Below, piece by piece: positions 62,012 to 64,000 of a DNA stretch of 64,000 nt (the first letter of the stretch is position 1; each line of letters begins with the position of its first letter). The notes under the pieces were generated by a model, which was given only the letters and a program-made list of their open reading frames with translations, was not told the origin of the DNA and searched no databases. The stretch is from Lepidostoma basale. Lineage: Eukaryota > Arthropoda > Insecta > Trichoptera > Lepidostomatidae. The translations under genes were made by a program, and so were the position numbers. The stretch covers positions 24,040-88,039 of the forward strand of contig JAHDVF020001256.1 of the NCBI GenBank assembly GCA_022606425.2. The letters are read 5' to 3'.

Positions 62012-62885
62012 AACTTACTTACCATCGCGCCGTTTAGGGGTACGCAGAGAGGATGGACCGCCACACTGTTCTTTCCTGACATATTTCTCTCGTTTCCTCT
62101 ACATTCATACATCGTGTCTAGCACGCACGTCGATATCTCCGACTCTTCGTGCGGCCGGCAATCGTCTTCCTCAGTCTACCTCTATTTCTAGTTCCGTATA
62201 CATCGTAAACATATACATTTTTCACTAGACTTTCTTCATTCATTCTTTCCATGTGTCCAAACAATCTTAATGATTCTTTCAATATTTTGTTCATAAGACT
62301 TCTTTCGCACTGTATTCACTTATTATAACTAACTAACTAACTAACTATCACGCCGTCTCCCCGAAGGGGCAGGCAGAAAGAATGGACTGCCACACTTTTC
62401 TTTCCTGCCATATTTCTCTCGTTTCCTCAACATTCATGCATCGTGTCATGCATGCGCGTCGATTTCTCTGACTCCTCACGTGGCCGACATTCAATAATTG
62501 ATTTATTTGATCGTGCCACGTTTTCCTCGGTCTTCCTCTATTTCTGGTTCCATTTACATCATTGACATATAATTATTTTACCATTCTTTCTTCATTCATT
62601 ATTTCCATATGTCCAAACCATCTTAATGATCCTTTCATTATTTTGTTCATGACACCATCATTCTTCACTTCTTATATTTTCATTCGACACTTTATAATAC
62701 ACAGAGTATCCACACATTCCTCTAAGAGATCTCATTTCTACTGGATTTATTCTACTTTCATCCTTCTTTTGCCAGTACCATGCTTCGCTTCATACATAAG
62801 GGTCGGTAGAAGAACACCATTGTACACTGCCATTTTAGCTTTTCACTTCTTATATTTTCATATACCTATATTATATTTACGATGT
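62012..62885 (-). mobile_element. RTE-like subfamily A, older copy split by a younger one
   Basis: 62,012-62,330 runs from a GTAA-type tail to GTATTCACTTATTATA. The remainder (CACTTCTTATATTTTCAT) resumes after the inserted copy at about 62,845. CACTT(A/C)TTAT at both junctions is the probable target duplication. Confidence 0.7.
62331..62844 (-). pseudogene. RTE-like subfamily A, younger inserted copy
   Basis: Minus strand: KAKMAVYNGVLLPTLMY, then (frame slips) KKDESRINPVEMRSLRGMCG, YSVYYKVSNENIRSE, VMNKIMKGSLRWFGHME, EWRKNDKNNYMSMM region, RGRPRKTWHDQ and the end FGETA with GGCGTGATAGTTAGTTAGTTAG. Several slips; inserted into an older member of its own family in the same orientation. Confidence 0.75.
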
Positions 62886-62999
62886 TAGCATTATATTGTA
62901 CTATTTCTTAAATGTCGATAAAAAAGCAAATTTTAGATATGTATGAAGGTTATGTATCTAAAATTGTAAAATTATACTTTGGAAAAAACTTATTCTGAT

Positions 63000-63555
63000 G
63001 ATAGCGCTGGTATGATCGCAGTAACTTGGAGTACTGCTCCATTATTTGGAACCCCAGAAAAAAATATGCTTTTTTTTAGCGCCGTTTTGTGCGCACGTAA
63101 AACTGGAAATAAGGAACTATAAAGGATCCAGAAACGATTTTTGAGATATTTGGATTTCAGCACTCTTAAAACATGTCGAATTATCTTTCAAGGTAAGCAT
63201 TTTTTTCAACTATCCAGGAATACTGAGAGAACAATCTATACGTTCCCCACAGCTATAGCAGAGCAAGGGGACATATCACATTTTATGTCCCAAATTGGCG
63301 CGCAGAGGCGCTTCGAAGTTCTTCTGTATTGAAAGCGACTCGTCTTATAAACGGGGTGCCAAAAGAGAAAGACCTCTTTGGATGCAATTATAGCGAATTC
63401 GTGAATGCCCTTACGATAGGAGCATCAAAGAGATAATTGACATATTTCAATTCACATTGTTGTTCCTTTTGATGTCCTTTTTTTCACGCTATATGTCGAT
63501 TTTGCTCGCACTGTAATGATTGTAAAGAGCTTTTCAACAAAATAATAATAATAAT
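63000..63555 (+). pseudogene. LINE 3' part whose end is shared with SINE T
   Basis: Reading across a slip: SNLEYCSIIWNPRKK, then RIQKRFLRYLDF and SQIGAQRRFEVLLY. This matches the RSRLECGSVIWSP...VQKRFLRYL region of the 44-47 kb LINE, so it is of the same CR1/Jockey-like grade but a different family. The 3' untranslated end (63,491-63,555) is TGTCGATTTTGCTCGCACTG...TTTTCAACAAAATAATAATA, close to the SINE T end. Frames are broken; inactive. Confidence 0.65.
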
Positions 63556-63599
63556 ATAATACTCATGGTTAATACAAAAACTAAGTACTATTAAAAAAA

Positions 63600-64000
63600 A
63601 TACATATTAATCTTTACTTGAAACTCCGGCAAAGAATAATTAAATGTTATATATGGTTTGTTCTACTATATGGCTGCGAAACCTGGACTCTGAAAGTGAA
63701 AGTAATGAACCGGTTGAAAGCGTTTGAAATGTGGATATACCGCAGAATGCTCCGTATACCGTGGACCGATAGGGTCAGTAATACGTACTGCAGAGAGCCA
63801 GAGCCAATTGAGAGCTGTTGTCGAGTGTGAAAATTAGAAAGGTCTCATATTTGGGTTATGTGCTAAGGGGAGAAAAATACCTCCTTCGACTGATATTAAT
63901 GGGTAAAGTGGAGGGACGTCGGGAAGTTGGTAGAAGGCAGCTGCCCTGGCTGCGGAACATCAAAGAGTGGACAGGAATAAAAAGAGTTCAGAACCTGTTT
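63600..64000 (+). pseudogene. LINE C-terminal fragment (family H), runs off the window
   Basis: Encodes LRQRIIKCYIWFVLLYGCET, WTLKVKVMNRLKAFEMWIYR, RRMLRIPWTDRVSNT, then after a slip RKVSYLGYVLRGEKYLLRLI, LMGKVEGRREVGRRQLPWLR and NIKEWTGIKRVQNLF at the window edge. It extends upstream of the 33.4 kb copy (RQRxIKCYxWxVLLYGCETW). One frameshift lies near 63,790. Confidence 0.75.

Overview
This window reads as transposon-dense, AT-rich intergenic or intronic DNA of an insect, most likely a moth or butterfly. The case for an insect rests on several things: no operons or compact genes, abundant 5'-truncated non-LTR retrotransposons (LINEs), a tRNA-derived SINE, a rosa/mellifera-type mariner, a PIF/Harbinger MITE, and one TTAGG-like tract. 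The lepidopteran assignment is inference. I found no multi-exon host gene. The only host-gene candidate is a GC-rich island at about 19.39-19.87 kb whose minus strand could hold a first exon encoding a signal peptide.

Layout. 0-9.7 kb holds C-terminal fragments of several LINE families, two nested fold-back elements (3.2-3.75 kb), a LINE inside another LINE (4.85-5.8 kb) and a 154-bp satellite that runs into a LINE fragment (8.03-8.85 kb). 9.7-19 kb holds AT-rich filler, more LINE tails, a fold-back element flanked by 16-bp direct repeats (13.2 kb), the longest RTE-like copy (14.79-15.66 kb) and a fold-back element split by three insertions (17.1-18.15 kb). 19.4-25 kb holds the GC island, a 65-bp minisatellite and nested fold-back elements. 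25-43 kb mixes SINEs, a Harbinger MITE, a deleted mariner, LINE tails and a 330-bp (AT)n tract. 43.5-47.4 kb holds a pogo/Tigger remnant followed by the best-preserved element of the window: a CR1/Jockey-superfamily LINE with an uninterrupted 940-codon endonuclease plus reverse transcriptase frame. 47.5-64 kb is again LINE fragments, with an RTE-like copy inserted in another at 62.3 kb and a LINE whose 3' end matches the SINE tail at 63.0-63.55 kb.

The dominant family is an RTE-like LINE with three subfamilies (A, B, C). It is represented almost only by its C-terminal coding end (a WFGH...RGRPRKTW motif) plus a short tandem-repeat tail. Several copies carry clean 11-14 bp target-site duplications. 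The most unusual signal is shared by several otherwise unrelated fold-back families: TGANGA, one base, a short perfect hairpin, GAAAC, two to four bases, GTC. This resembles a minimal hammerhead ribozyme core, of the kind known from Penelope-like elements and retrozymes, though not a canonical one. All coordinates of degenerate copies are approximate to about 10-20 bases, and all family assignments were made by eye without database search.
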